64,000 nt of DNA from Methanomassiliicoccus sp. (GCA_018262895.1 JADFDJ010000004.1:62001-126000), one strand, 5' to 3'; numbered from the stretch's first letter, positions 1 through 9,669 are shown. Made by a program: numbers and translations. Notes: a model not told the origin generated them from the sequence alone.

Positions 1-1396
1 CCGCCTTCACCGACGAGACGGTCTGTTCCCCGGTGATATCGTGCTGCTCTTCTGAAGACCGTCCACCGCTAGATGGAGTCTCCGCCGGTCCAGGGACCTC
101 CATCAGGAAGAGGTCAAGAAATCGCCCTTTGGTTAGATCATCGACGGCGGAGCGGGGATAGTTCAGGCTGACGTTGAGCCGTCCACGGAAGGTGTATATG
201 CCCATGCCTATGTTCGGCGGGTACAGAAGCGGGCCTATGAAATGGACGTCCTTTATTTCAGGGCCTCCGAAGTCCACCTCCTTTGGATCGACCACACCCA
301 AATTGGAGATGACCGGATGGGCGGTCTTGGAACCGACCACGCCCTTGATGGTCCTCAGCAACCAGGGGCCCGGGAGCATGAACAGCTCCAGCAGCACCAT
401 CTCCGCCAGCTCTATCTTGTTTTTCTTCTTGTCTTCCACCTGCCGATGCACCCTGTCCATGGTCTGATCGAAGGTCTCGTTGTGCAAACGCTCGATGTTG
501 AGGAGATAGATGGCGGATAGGTCGCTGACCACGTCCGCCTGGAATCTGGGAAGGTGTTTGCGCAGGTTCACGGGGACCTCGATCATCAACCGCTCACCCA
601 ACGGTGGATCGCAGATCTCAAAGAGGGCCCGGCAGAAGCTCGTGAGCAGAACGTCATTTATAGTTACGTTCCTCTCCTTGGCATACTCTCGAACGAAGCT
701 CAGCCTCTCGGGGCTGAGCTGCGTCACCGTGAATGTTCCCTGGTCATCGTTGCCGCCGGTACGAGGGACCCCCCATGACCTACCGGGCAGATCGATGTGA
801 GGCAGGGCCTTGATGGCGTTGAGAAGGCCCACCTCCTTGAGGACCTGGAGGGGCCCCGGTCGACCTGCGGCGGACCTTTCCGGGATATGGTGTGGGTCCT
901 TCCCGAGCTGCCGATAGATCGAGGCCAGGAGGGAGAGGTATCTCACCGCGCCCCCTCCGTCAAGGGCCATGTGGTTGGACCTTATGCACAGAACATCGTT
1001 CTCCCAGCGGAACAGACCGACCTTTACCTGGGGAGCGTTCTCTGGAAGCATGGGTTCGTTGATGAACTTGTAGAAACGGGGATCGGAGGGGAGGCAGACA
1101 ACCATGTGGAAGATCGGCCACCAATCTTTTTCATCCACCCGCTGCCAGTACGGTCGGAGCCCATCATCGACGTAACGGTATGCAATCCAAGGGCTGGCAA
1201 CGAGGGTCAGGCGCACCGCCTCCTCAAGCCTGGCCTCATCCACATGGCCGTCGAAGTAGACCAAAATGCGGGCCTGGCCATCCATGAAGTCGTGTCCCAG
1301 GCTCATGAAACGATCGATGGACGTGGAGGGGAGCCTCTTCGGATGCCCGGTATCGGCATCTTCCATCTGAGCGGAACCATTCAGAATGGAACGCAT
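1..1396 (-). CDS. condensation/WS-DGAT-fold acyltransferase, C-terminus cut by window edge
   Basis: An open frame of about 465 codons runs leftward off the window edge with no stop. It carries the HxxxDG active-site motif as HMALDGGG about 145 residues in. This motif is typical of the condensation-domain and wax-ester-synthase/DGAT/alcohol-acyltransferase superfamily, where the His is the general base in acyl transfer to an alcohol or amine. A second-half segment, VPVNLRKHLP, resembles the PVNLR motif region of the same fold. The start is ATG at 1396, with GGAGG touching it; ATG at 1366 is the alternative. The substrate cannot be told. Synthesis of a lipid or ester is possible, given the LuxC/LuxE genes 25 kb away, but that link is inference. 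Confidence 0.75.
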   Translation of the reverse strand, partial: MRSILNGSAQMEDADTGHPKRLPSTSIDRFMSLGHDFMDGQARILVYFDGHVDEARLEEAVRLTLVASPWIAYRYVDDGLRPYWQRVDEKDWWPIFHMVVCLPSDPRFYKFINEPMLPENAPQVKVGLFRWENDVLCIRSNHMALDGGGAVRYLSLLASIYRQLGKDPHHIPERSAAGRPGPLQVLKEVGLLNAIKALPHIDLPGRSWGVPRTGGNDDQGTFTVTQLSPERLSFVREYAKERNVTINDVLLTSFCRALFEICDPPLGERLMIEVPVNLRKHLPRFQADVVSDLSAIYLLNIERLHNETFDQTMDRVHRQVEDKKKNKIELAEMVLLELFMLPGPWLLRTIKGVVGSKTAHPVISNLGVVDPKEVDFGGPEIKDVHFIGPLLYPPNIGMGIYTFRGRLNVSLNYPRSAVDDLTKGRFLDLFLMEVPGPAETPSSGGRSSEEQHDITGEQTVSSVKA

Positions 1397-1642
1397 CCTC
1401 CGCAAGTGTGACGTATCAACATCTGGGCCGGGATGGTCATGCCTGAAGGACGATAAAAACCTGCCACACCGCGGTCTAATGACAGGTACGGGAATTTCGT
1501 GAAAGATTCTGCCATGATGCAGGTTGAGGTATGCGAATGAATAGATAGGAGCGAAAGGCGTTTGGAGGATGATGGTGGAAGCAGACCAGGCAAAGAGTGG
1601 TCATTGGGCCATCTGCCCGTTGGGTTTACTTCCTCGACAGAC

Positions 1643-1648
1643 TTTATA
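1643..1648 (+). promoter_or_regulatory. TATA box for ABC transporter operon
   Basis: TTTATA lies 41 nt before the GTG start of the ATPase gene, in an otherwise gene-free gap. A GAGGA ribosome-binding site follows at about 1679-1683. The spacing suggests a short leader rather than a leaderless transcript. Confidence 0.5.
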
Positions 1649-1688
1649 GGGTATCGGACGTATCAACCACGGGCAGACGAGGAATCCT

Positions 1689-2408
1689 GTGTCCATAATA
1701 AGTTGTCAGGGACTTACCAAGACATATGTGACGGGCGACGTGCGTGTCGAGGCTTTGAAGGGCATCACGCTGGAGATCGGAAAGGGGGAGATGGTCGCCA
1801 TCATGGGTCCGTCAGGATGCGGCAAGACCACCCTGCTGAACTGTCTTTCCGGTCTTGACGACGTCACCTCTGGTAAGATATTCATCGAGGAAAATGACAT
1901 CACGACGCTGGACGACGACGAGAAGAGCGAGCTCCGTGCAGTCCGGATGGGTTTCGTGTTCCAGTTCTACAACCTACTGCCAGTGCTCTCGGCCACGGAG
2001 AACGTGGAGCTGCCTCTCCTCATAAGCGGTACCAAGAGCGAGGAGGCCAACGAGAGAGCCCTCCGTCTCCTGGACAGGGTGGGCCTGAAGGAAAGGTCAA
2101 TGCAGCGTCCGTCCTCTCTCTCAGGTGGGGAGAGGCAGAGGGTGGCTATTGCCCGCGCGCTCGTGAACGACCCCGCGATCGTGTTCGCCGACGAGCCGAC
2201 CGGGGACCTTGACAAGAGGACCGCTAACGATATTGTGGCCCTGCTCAGGGAGCTGAACGAGGAGAACGAGCAGACGTTCGTCATCGTGACACATGACCCC
2301 GAGGTGGGCGCGAGGTGCGACCGCATAGTCCACATGCGGGACGGGCTGGTGGTCAGCGAGAACGGGAGCGTTGCTAGGATATCGCAGGAAATAGTCGACA
2401 TGGGGTGA
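1689..2408 (+). CDS. ABC transporter ATP-binding protein, MacB/LolD type
   Basis: A 239-residue ATPase that powers the permease encoded immediately downstream. Walker A is GPSGCGKTT (residues 40-48), the Q-loop glutamine is near 92, the signature LSGGE is at 144-148, Walker B IVFADEP is at 164-170 and the switch histidine is near 202. All catalytic elements are intact. The sequence between Walker A and signature matches the LolD/MacB/FtsE branch, which drives mechanotransmission through FtsX-type permeases rather than solute uptake. Start is GTG with a GAGGA site 5 nt upstream; the longer overlapping frame at 1562 is a shadow. Likely exports or extracts a lipid, lipoprotein or peptide; the substrate is unknown. 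Confidence 0.93.
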   Translation: MSIISCQGLTKTYVTGDVRVEALKGITLEIGKGEMVAIMGPSGCGKTTLLNCLSGLDDVTSGKIFIEENDITTLDDDEKSELRAVRMGFVFQFYNLLPVLSATENVELPLLISGTKSEEANERALRLLDRVGLKERSMQRPSSLSGGERQRVAIARALVNDPAIVFADEPTGDLDKRTANDIVALLRELNEENEQTFVIVTHDPEVGARCDRIVHMRDGLVVSENGSVARISQEIVDMG

Positions 2409-2421
2409 GGGTTTGCTCCGA

Positions 2422-5376
2422 ATGAGAACCATCCTCCTCTCGCTGCTCTTCATCGCTCTATTCATCGTCGCGTCGCTGCAGTTGCCGACCACCTACGCGC
2501 TCCTGGTCGGGATCGTGCTGGTGATCGTGTTCATACTCCTGGATGCTATGGGGAACCGCATCCTTCTGGTAATCGGGAGCCGGAACATATTCAGGAGGAA
2601 AGGCACCACCGCCCTGGTGATATGCGGCCTCATGGTGGGAACGGCCATTATCTCTGCCTCCTTCATCGTGGGTAATACTCTCGACAACATGATAATCGGA
2701 GACACCACCAAGGGGAGCGGGGGGGCCGATTTCGTGATCGAGGCAAAGGGAGAGCTGGGCAACTTCATGCTCAACTCCACACTGGTTGAAGAGCTGGAGG
2801 GGGACCTCAGGAGCATTGAGAACGTCCACATCGTTGAATCCTTCGTTAGGTCCTCTGCAGGAGTGCTGGACAACGAGACCCAGCTGTCCGATGCGTCGGC
2901 CAGCTTCATGGGCCTAACGGACAGCCTCCTGGCCTCATATGATCTCATGGACCTCAGCGGGGAGCGGGTCGAGGGGCTGCCGTTGGAAGGCGAGGCTTTC
3001 ATAAACGAGAAGCTGGCCACGGAGCTGGACGCCAAGATCGGGGACCAACTCACGCTGCTGAACGGTTACATATCGGTCGACGTGGTGGTGCAGCGCATCG
3101 TCCAGTACGAAGGTCTGGGGAGCTATGGCCTGCAGCCGCAGGTCTATCTCGACCTGTCCACCGCTCAGAACCTGACGGGATATCCTGATCACAAGAACAT
3201 CTTCTTCATCTCCCTGGCGGATAAGGAGGATGAGTATTTCGACCGTGCCCGGGAGAGCCTGAACACCACCCTCCAGAACTATCAGGGTGAGGGCCTCACG
3301 ATCACCTTAGACAGGCAGAAGGTCATCGAGGAGGGCTTGGACAACATGGCGACCTACACCAGCCTGTTCTTCCTCCTGGGATCGTTCTCCATCATAGCCG
3401 GGATAGCTCTTATCGTCAATATATTCACCATGCTGGGGGAGGAGCGGAAGAGCGAGATAGGGATCTCCCGCGCCGTGGGCATGAAGCGGGCGCAGATGGT
3501 CCGGGTCTTCACCTACGAGGGGATGCTGTACGCCGCCATAGCGGCGGGCATCGGGACCCTCGTGGGGCTTGTGCTCGCATACGTCCTGGTGAACATGGCC
3601 GCGGCCAGCATAGACCTGGGCGACCTGCCCCTGGCCGACTACTTCACCTTCACCCCCTTCTCCCTGGCCATCTCCTACCTCATAGGTTTCCTCCTGACCC
3701 TCCTGGTAGTGTACGTCACCACCCGCAGGATATCCCATCTGAACATCGTCAGGGCGGTCAGGAACATACCGGAGCCGCCCCTCTCGCGCGATGACCGCAG
3801 GGGCTGGATGATCGGTCTTATGCTCTTCGCCCTGGGCGCGGGCCTTATGGTCGTGGGAATAATGTGGGAGTCGCAGCTCTTCAGCATGACCGGGTTATCC
3901 TGCGCGACCGTGTCCCTGGGCTTCCTGCTGCGCAAGGCCGTGGGAGACAGGATCGCGTGGAACATCGCGGGCGTGGCCACGTTGTTCATATGGCTGCCCC
4001 TGCCGTTCTCCATCTTCCCCTACTCCGGGTTCATCGAGCTCTTCGTGGTCGCGGGGATCTTCATGGTCACCGCGGCCTTGATACTGGTCATGTTCAACTC
4101 CGACGAGATCATATGGTTCTTCACCAAGGTCCTGCGGGTCAAGAAGGGGTACAGGGCGGTGGTGAAGACCGCGATATCCTACCCTCTGAAGTCGAAGTTC
4201 AGGACCGCCCTCACCGTCTTCATATTCGGACTGGTGATCTTCACCATAACCACCCTGTCCGTGGTGTCGGCCATACTGGACGTCGGCATACCGAAGCTGG
4301 CCGCCGAGACCTCCGGTGGTTATGACATCATTGCCACCACCAATCCCCTGACCCCCCTGGACACGGACCTGTGGGAGCGGACGAACGCTTCTTCCTCGTT
4401 CATCAAGGGAGAGAACATAACCAATGTGGTCTCCATGCAAACGGGGAGCGGCATGTTGAGGACGTCCACAACGGACGCCTCAGGGAAGCTGGTGACGAAC
4501 GACACGATCTACAACATCCTGGGGTTCGATAGCCGTATCTACACCGAAGGCAACTACTGGCTGGCCGATTGGGACAAGGAGCGTTTTCCCACCGAGGACG
4601 AGGTGTGGAACGGCGTGCTTGAGAACACCAGCCTGGTCATAGTGGATGGCAGCATGCTCACGAGCGAGATGAGCGACTTCACTGCCGGGCCGCAAGCGGA
4701 GATCGGGGACGTGGTCACCATGACGACCTCCAACGGCAGCTACTCGTTCACGGTGGTGGGGGTCATGAAGCAGCCTGTCCTCACCGGCCTGTTCGTGAGC
4801 CACACGTTCATGGAGGAGACCCTCAACATCACCAACCCCGGGGTGTACCTGCTCAATATCCGGGAAGGATTGGACGTGGACAGGCAGGCAGCCCTTCTGG
4901 AGAGGGAGTTCCTGGCCAACGGGATGCAGACCATCCCCATAGACACCGTCGCCAAGGAGATCGTCCAGCAGATCAACGGAGTGTTCACCTTGTTCCGGGC
5001 CTTCCTCGGTCTAGGCCTCATCATCGGGGTGTCCGGCCTGGGAATCATCACCGTCCGTGCCATAAGGGAGAGGCGGCTGGAGATCGGCATGATGCGGGCC
5101 ATAGGCTATACGAAAAGGATGGTGGTGACCAACTTCGCCCTGGAATCATCGTTCATATCGTTCCTGGGCATCGTGATAGGTACCCTGCTGGGCATATCCA
5201 TCGGCTATACCGTGTACCTGGAGGCCTTCGAGGAGCTGGGCTACGACTTCGTCATCCCCTGGGTGGAGATCGTTGCTGTTGGGATCGGTGCGTTCCTGGC
5301 GACCCTGCTCAGCGTGTACCCTGCGGCCAGGGGCGCAAGCAAGATATCTCCGGCCGAGGTGCTGAGGTTCGAGTGA
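2422..5376 (+). CDS. ABC transporter permease, double FtsX/MacB domain
   Basis: A membrane protein of about 984 residues with two FtsX-like halves. Each half has an extracellular MacB-PCD-like domain (roughly residues 75-310 and 635-870) followed by a block of transmembrane helices (about 315-440 and 875-985). Extra helices lie at the N-terminus and in the middle (about 465-560). Both copies keep the short conserved stretch after the first FtsX helix (EIGISRAVGMKR and EIGMMRAIGYTKR) that contacts the ATPase. It overlaps the operon with the ATPase, 13 nt after its stop. ATG at 2422 is preferred over TTG at 2413, because the GAGGG site sits only a few bases before the TTG. The family works in lipoprotein release, macrolide or peptide export, or cell-envelope signalling. 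Confidence 0.9.
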   Translation: MRTILLSLLFIALFIVASLQLPTTYALLVGIVLVIVFILLDAMGNRILLVIGSRNIFRRKGTTALVICGLMVGTAIISASFIVGNTLDNMIIGDTTKGSGGADFVIEAKGELGNFMLNSTLVEELEGDLRSIENVHIVESFVRSSAGVLDNETQLSDASASFMGLTDSLLASYDLMDLSGERVEGLPLEGEAFINEKLATELDAKIGDQLTLLNGYISVDVVVQRIVQYEGLGSYGLQPQVYLDLSTAQNLTGYPDHKNIFFISLADKEDEYFDRARESLNTTLQNYQGEGLTITLDRQKVIEEGLDNMATYTSLFFLLGSFSIIAGIALIVNIFTMLGEERKSEIGISRAVGMKRAQMVRVFTYEGMLYAAIAAGIGTLVGLVLAYVLVNMAAASIDLGDLPLADYFTFTPFSLAISYLIGFLLTLLVVYVTTRRISHLNIVRAVRNIPEPPLSRDDRRGWMIGLMLFALGAGLMVVGIMWESQLFSMTGLSCATVSLGFLLRKAVGDRIAWNIAGVATLFIWLPLPFSIFPYSGFIELFVVAGIFMVTAALILVMFNSDEIIWFFTKVLRVKKGYRAVVKTAISYPLKSKFRTALTVFIFGLVIFTITTLSVVSAILDVGIPKLAAETSGGYDIIATTNPLTPLDTDLWERTNASSSFIKGENITNVVSMQTGSGMLRTSTTDASGKLVTNDTIYNILGFDSRIYTEGNYWLADWDKERFPTEDEVWNGVLENTSLVIVDGSMLTSEMSDFTAGPQAEIGDVVTMTTSNGSYSFTVVGVMKQPVLTGLFVSHTFMEETLNITNPGVYLLNIREGLDVDRQAALLEREFLANGMQTIPIDTVAKEIVQQINGVFTLFRAFLGLGLIIGVSGLGIITVRAIRERRLEIGMMRAIGYTKRMVVTNFALESSFISFLGIVIGTLLGISIGYTVYLEAFEELGYDFVIPWVEIVAVGIGAFLATLLSVYPAARGASKISPAEVLRFE

Positions 5377-5550
5377 GGACGAGGCGTCGAGTTTTCCTGC
5401 CTTCACTTGGAGGGTACTTTCGGACCGCCGGTAGCTCCCATGAGGCATGCTCATGTCTCGGCGATTTTATTCCGCCCAGTCATTTATCGACCATCTAATG
5501 AAAAACGACCTTTTGGCTTTTCGTTTTTCGGGCACCTCTCACTGTCACCC

Positions 5551-5557
5551 ATATAAC
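5551..5557 (+). promoter_or_regulatory. TATA box for 5588 gene
   Basis: ATATAAC sits 31 nt before the ATG at 5588 and follows an AC-rich stretch that could serve as a BRE. A GGTGAGG site at 5568-5574 lies between. Confidence 0.5.
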
Positions 5558-5587
5558 TCCCGGGTCCGGTGAGGATACTGTGAGAGC

Positions 5588-5809
5588 ATGGACGGAGAGC
5601 ACCTGGAGACATACTGGACGATCCTGAAGAACTGGATAGAGGATGAGGTGGGGGCAGAGCACAGGGAGCAGTGCCCAGCACTCTTCATGGTGGAGGCTGC
5701 GCTGCATACCATCAGCAGGGAAGGGGGAGGCTCTCCCCCTGGCCGCCATGAGAACAGGGCCTCGCCGCCCAGGGACGGCTGCAGGACCTGCGGGGCGTGC
5801 CGCCGATGA
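5588..5809 (+). CDS. small Cys-containing protein, unknown function
   Basis: A 73-residue protein with its own TATA box and a GGTGAGG site upstream. The N-terminal half (WTILKNWIEDEVGAEH) looks helical. The C-terminus ends in a CxxCxxC motif (CRTCGAC) after a proline- and glycine-rich linker, which could bind metal. The stop overlaps an ATG that opens a further 20-codon frame to 5868, then the winged-helix gene begins, so the two genes are probably co-transcribed. I recognise no family. Confidence 0.5.
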   Translation: MDGEHLETYWTILKNWIEDEVGAEHREQCPALFMVEAALHTISREGGGSPPGRHENRASPPRDGCRTCGACRR

Positions 5810-5874
5810 GACGTGAAGTGCGGTCGCTTCTGCTCGAGGATGGAGGACGAAGTATCGACGGAGGATAACGGAAG

Positions 5875-6381
5875 ATGATCGAGGAGGAGAAGGAGGCGTC
5901 TTTGTTCCTCAAGGATATGTTCCTGAGGGCTTCCAGGCCGGGTGCCGGCCGACGTGTCAAGCTGCATGAGCTGGGACAGCTAATGGGCAAGGACCAAGAG
6001 CACTGCATCGCGGCCATCGCCAGACTACGGCGCCTGGGCTATGTGGAGATCGTCGGCGGAAGAGTGGTCATCACCGATGCTGGTTACGATGCGCTCGATC
6101 TCTCCAGCAGCCTGGGCATCGATTACGATGAGCTTGCCCTCACCATCGAGGCGCTGGAGTCAAGGGTCTCGGATCTTGAGCTCATGTTCGAGGAGGAGAT
6201 ATGTGAGCTTAGGGAGGAGCTGAGGTCCCTGCTTGACGACATACGCACTGGCAAAGCTGACAAGGTCGGCACCCGGCGCAAGCTGTGGGACATTTCGGAC
6301 AAGTTGATCAACTCCGGCGCCAACGTGGCTACCATCGTGAGTTTTCTTAGAATGATGTGGCCTTACATGAGCGGCTGCTGA
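5875..6381 (+). CDS. winged-helix protein with coiled coil
   Basis: A 168-residue protein. Residues 20-65 (LHELGQLMGK...RLRRLGYVEIVGGRVVITDAGYDAL) have the helix-turn-helix plus wing pattern of a MarR/ArsR-like DNA-binding domain. Residues 85-125 are a strongly charged coiled coil (EALESRVSDLELMFEEEICELREEL), suggesting a dimer. A GGAGG site precedes the ATG. The gene follows the small Cys protein and precedes a membrane protein on the same strand, so it may regulate or sense for them. The target is unknown. Confidence 0.75.
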   Translation: MIEEEKEASLFLKDMFLRASRPGAGRRVKLHELGQLMGKDQEHCIAAIARLRRLGYVEIVGGRVVITDAGYDALDLSSSLGIDYDELALTIEALESRVSDLELMFEEEICELREELRSLLDDIRTGKADKVGTRRKLWDISDKLINSGANVATIVSFLRMMWPYMSGC

Positions 6382-6470
6382 CCCTCACGGTCTGAACATC
6401 GTGAGTGACCAGGGCGCCAAGGCAGCGGCGAGGCAAGTCATGTAAATATTTCCGAGCGATACACCCCGAC

Positions 6471-7601
6471 ATGAACACAGGGACGTCCTTTGAGGCGTCC
6501 TATTGCCCCCTGGAGGAGGCCGAGCGGTTCCGACAGGAAGTCATGGAGGAGGTGAGGAGAGAGGAGCGCATGCTGGCGGACGTTAACGAGCCGCGCAGGG
6601 GGGAGGCATGGGGATGGTTCCTCTCCCTCATCATCCTCATGCTGGCCGCGTTCATCGTGGTGATCCATCCCATAGGCTTCCTCTTCTGGGCCCTGGTCGC
6701 CTTCCTACTGTACAGCTTCAACTTCATCATCTGGTTCATTCCCACCACAAAGGGCACTGTGCACCAGGAAGGATGGGGGAAGGGAGGTCTGTCGCTGCGG
6801 TCGGTCAAGGACCCTTTCCGGTACATCCTTCAGAAGAAGAAGGTCCTGGGCCTGGAGATCCTGATGACCATGTTCCTCAGCGGGATGGTCCCCCTGGCGC
6901 TGAGCTTCTTCGTGCTGTTCGGGGCAGGCATGATCTTCGGGTTTTACTACGGTTTCATCGCCAGCGTGAGCGACCCCGTGAGCGCCGTCAACCTGATCGT
7001 GCAGATGATCGTCATCCTGTTGTTCTTCATTCTGCTCGTGGTGCTTGAGCCTCAGGAAAGGGGTCTCGCCCGCACTGCCCGTAGGTTCAAGGGAAGGTTC
7101 GAGAGCGCGCGCAGCGAAAGCGTAACGGCCGGGCTGTTCGTCATCGCCGTTGTCGGCCTCTTCTTTGCCATCTTCGGGCTCCTGTTCATAGGTGCCATTC
7201 TCTTTCCCGGGGGCACCTGGGAGGAGCTGCTGACCTTCATGCAGATAGAAGGAGATGCTGAGCTCATGATACTTGTCGTGGTCTTCATCGCCGAGATCGT
7301 GCTGATGCGCCACCTCCAGTCTATCTCCGGAAGGAGGATGTCCCGGGCACTGCTGGACGACCGCATCAACAGTATCAGGATGGACGCCCTGACCCCTGTT
7401 GAGGATGCCATTTCCCACGCCCGCGAGGTCGGTTCCGACACCATCGGTTGCGACATCCTTGACCGTGCCGAGACCAGCTTCTACAGCATCGTCATCTACG
7501 ATCTGTTCGAGCACAACTTCTTCGGACACTGGCCGGTGTACGTCGTAGGCCCTAACATGAGCATCGTTCTTGACGAGAACGCACTGGCCCACGTGCGCTG
7601 A
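6471..7601 (+). CDS. multi-pass membrane protein, unknown function
   Basis: A protein of about 376 residues with five or six hydrophobic segments: two in tandem early (about residues 40-85), two more near 145-200, then pairs near 220-250 and 270-290. A soluble tail of about 90 residues follows. The start at ATG 6471 is chosen because TGTAAATATT at 6441-6450 lies about 25 nt upstream, the right spacing for a leaderless archaeal transcript. GTG at 6405 would add 22 residues, including one Cys. No transporter motif is recognisable. It is probably in the same regulatory neighbourhood as the winged-helix gene before it. Confidence 0.7.
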   Translation: MNTGTSFEASYCPLEEAERFRQEVMEEVRREERMLADVNEPRRGEAWGWFLSLIILMLAAFIVVIHPIGFLFWALVAFLLYSFNFIIWFIPTTKGTVHQEGWGKGGLSLRSVKDPFRYILQKKKVLGLEILMTMFLSGMVPLALSFFVLFGAGMIFGFYYGFIASVSDPVSAVNLIVQMIVILLFFILLVVLEPQERGLARTARRFKGRFESARSESVTAGLFVIAVVGLFFAIFGLLFIGAILFPGGTWEELLTFMQIEGDAELMILVVVFIAEIVLMRHLQSISGRRMSRALLDDRINSIRMDALTPVEDAISHAREVGSDTIGCDILDRAETSFYSIVIYDLFEHNFFGHWPVYVVGPNMSIVLDENALAHVR

Positions 7602-7688
7602 CGATCCTATCTCGCGGTCATATGCTGATAGGTCCTGCTCAGGGTGCGCCATCACCGCTCATCCATATCGATGGCCTGGAGAGGTCCT

Positions 7689-8363
7689 CTAAGATTCCGT
7701 TGGTCCGCCCTCAACATGTCCTTTCGCTTGGAGGAGCTCTGCCTTCTGCTGGCAGTACTCCTCCTCGCTTAGTATGCCGGAATCCCTGAGCCTCACCAGC
7801 CTCTCCAGCAACACGATGCGCCTCTCGACATCGTTCATACTGTCGGACCTTGTTCCCTCAGAGCGGGTTTTGGACTCCTCCATGAAGCCCGAGACGATTA
7901 TACCCGCGGGCATCGCCACCATCCCCACCCCCAGGATGGCGATGAACGCACCGAGGAAATTGCCCAGTGGGGTTATGGGGACCGCATCGCCGTAGCCCAC
8001 GGTAGTGACGGTCGCTATCGCCCACCACATGGTCTCTGGTATGCTTGCGAACTTCTCCGGCTGAACTTCGTTCTCTGCCTGCCACATGAAGCAGGAGGCG
8101 CATATCATCAGGAGGATGATGAGGAAGAAGGTGAAGACCAGGCTCTCCTTCTCCCTATGCAGCACACGCGACAGCAGCCCCACCCCGTCAGAGCACCTGG
8201 CCAGCTTGACGATCCTAAGGAAACGGACCAGCCTGAGGGCACGCAGGAAACGGGCATCAAAGGCAATGAAGAAGGGCAGGTAGAACGGGAGCACCGCCAC
8301 CAGGTCTATCAGGGCGTAGATGGAGACCGCGTACCACAGCCTCCCGGTGACCGGATGGGCGGA
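7689..8363 (-). pseudogene. voltage-gated K+ channel, 5'-truncated (S1-S2 missing)
   Basis: The frame encodes the S2-S3 linker and S3 (residues resembling HPVTGRLWYA then LIDLVAVLPFYLP), an arginine-rich S4 (FLRALRLVRFLRIVKLAR), S5, the pore loop with selectivity filter TVGYGD, S6 and a short cytoplasmic tail with a coiled-coil-like SHOCT-type end (LRDSGILSEEEYCQQKAELL). Reading back from S3, an in-frame TGA occurs at about 8361-8363, and no reading frame upstream encodes S1-S2 before the neighbouring methyltransferase gene ends at 8483. The longest start-to-stop frame begins with GTG at 8300, inside S3. A channel without S1-S2 is not expected to gate normally. Either the gene is a remnant, or S4-S6 is still made. 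Confidence 0.6.
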
Positions 8364-8482
8364 TGGACTACGCTGGTTTCATTGGAAGGAACGCGGCCTT
8401 CTACCTCTAGGCCAAGGAGCTCTTCGAATACTATTGGAGCAGGAGCCGCCGAAGCACCCGCTCCCTTCTTTCCAGGGGAGCG

Positions 8483-9196
8483 TTAATGGACAGAACATCT
8501 CCATCCACCGTACACCGTGAAATTGTAGTACTTCCAGATCACGTCCACCCTCGAAAAGCCAGCATCCTTCATCCACTTCAGATGATCTGTTAATCTGGCC
8601 GGAGAGTCCTCCCGGTGATAGCGGGGGAGGACAGAGCCGTCGACCTCATCCCGCGGGAGTCCCTGATACATGAACTCGGCCCATTTTTCCATATAGAGCT
8701 CCTGCGTCCTTTCATCGGAGGCGAGGACCACGTCGGCATTGAAGAACGAACCTCCGGGAGCGAGCGCCTGGAATATCCTACGGTACTGATCCATCTTGTC
8801 CTCATCGGTGACCATATGATGCAGGGCCAGGGAGGAGATTATCAGGTCGTAGGGTCCATCGTACTCGAATTCGTAGAGATTGTGAAGAATGTACCTGACT
8901 CTTTCGTGTCCATTGAGCCTCTCCCTGGCCACGTCCAGCATGTCCTCCGTCATGTCCAGACAGGCCAGCTCCACCTCAGGATGGGATGCCAGCAGCTTAG
9001 CTGAAAGGGTCCCGGTGCCGCAGCCGATGTCGATGGCCCGCAGCCTCCTCCCTTCTGGGTACCGAACGCAGGAAACGAGGACATCCAGCATCTCATCGTA
9101 TCGGGGTATCACCCTCCTTATCCACTGATCATACTCTCCCGAACCCTTTGAGAAGTTCGATCTTATCTCGGACATCCTCCTCTCCTGCTCATCCAT
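8483..9196 (-). CDS. class I SAM-dependent methyltransferase
   Basis: A 237-residue protein with the SAM-binding motif I (DIGCGTGTL, about residues 56-64), the acidic end of strand 2 (CLDMTEDML) and motif IV (DLIISSLALHHM). This is the Methyltransf_25/UbiE-like layout. The start ATG at 9196 is followed by a basic, charged N-terminus. The gene reads toward the truncated potassium channel, separated by only about 120 nt. The methyl acceptor is not predictable. Confidence 0.85.
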   Translation of the reverse strand: MDEQERRMSEIRSNFSKGSGEYDQWIRRVIPRYDEMLDVLVSCVRYPEGRRLRAIDIGCGTGTLSAKLLASHPEVELACLDMTEDMLDVARERLNGHERVRYILHNLYEFEYDGPYDLIISSLALHHMVTDEDKMDQYRRIFQALAPGGSFFNADVVLASDERTQELYMEKWAEFMYQGLPRDEVDGSVLPRYHREDSPARLTDHLKWMKDAGFSRVDVIWKYYNFTVYGGWRCSVH

Positions 9197-9669
9197 TTGA
9201 TCATCCTCACAGTCACATTATCGGACCGTTCTCTCCAAGATATGAACCGATGAATCATTATGATATCGAGCGCCTAGTCCTGTACGTTCAAGAACGCACA
9301 TACATAAAGTACCAGTAGGGTCTTCGAAACTCGTGGCTCTGTATCACTGCGTGACAATTACCTCGAAAGATAAATAACCCCTAGCCTCATGGTTTTTCCC
9401 GTTCAGATGTACATTGCACATATCTCTAAAGGGCGATCCGAAATGGTACCAGGGGCCTGGATTGAAGAGCTTATGAACTTTTTGTTCATAACCAGGTGCA
9501 GGCCTCTGTTCGAGGATGCGCTGCGATCCGTAGTGTGTAGGCCAACACCGCCTGCTGGGTCGACAACGGACAGGTTTGTTTCCAGTCAACTTCAGGATAC
9601 ACGGCCCTCCCTTGGGAACGCAACGAGATGCGATTTTTCATCGGCCATTCATTCTCGGAGGCGAGCAGC
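9197..9669. other. gap between divergent genes, holding promoters and a hairpin
   Basis: About 470 bases between the divergent methyltransferase and histidine kinase genes. It holds a TATA-like GATAAATAAC near 9368-9377 on the plus strand, an 8-bp inverted repeat at 9471-9491 and a 94-codon plus-strand frame (9389-9673). That frame overlaps the kinase start in another phase and has no recognisable content, so I do not call it a gene. Confidence 0.4.
9471..9491. repeat. 8-bp inverted repeat upstream of the histidine kinase
   Basis: TTATGAAC (9471-9478) and its exact reverse complement (9484-9491) flank a TTTTT loop. An outer CCTGG/CCAGG pair (9457-9461 and 9492-9496) extends it imperfectly. 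It lies downstream of the TATA-like box and about 180 nt before the kinase ATG, so it could be a leader hairpin or an operator. The role is inferred. Confidence 0.35.

Noticed and set aside
797-1411. 204-codon plus-strand ORF
   Set aside because: It is antisense to the acyltransferase frame that carries HxxxDG; its own translation shows no domain.
5806-5868. 20-codon ORF overlapping the stop of the small Cys protein
   Set aside because: Too short and without motif or independent ribosome-binding site.
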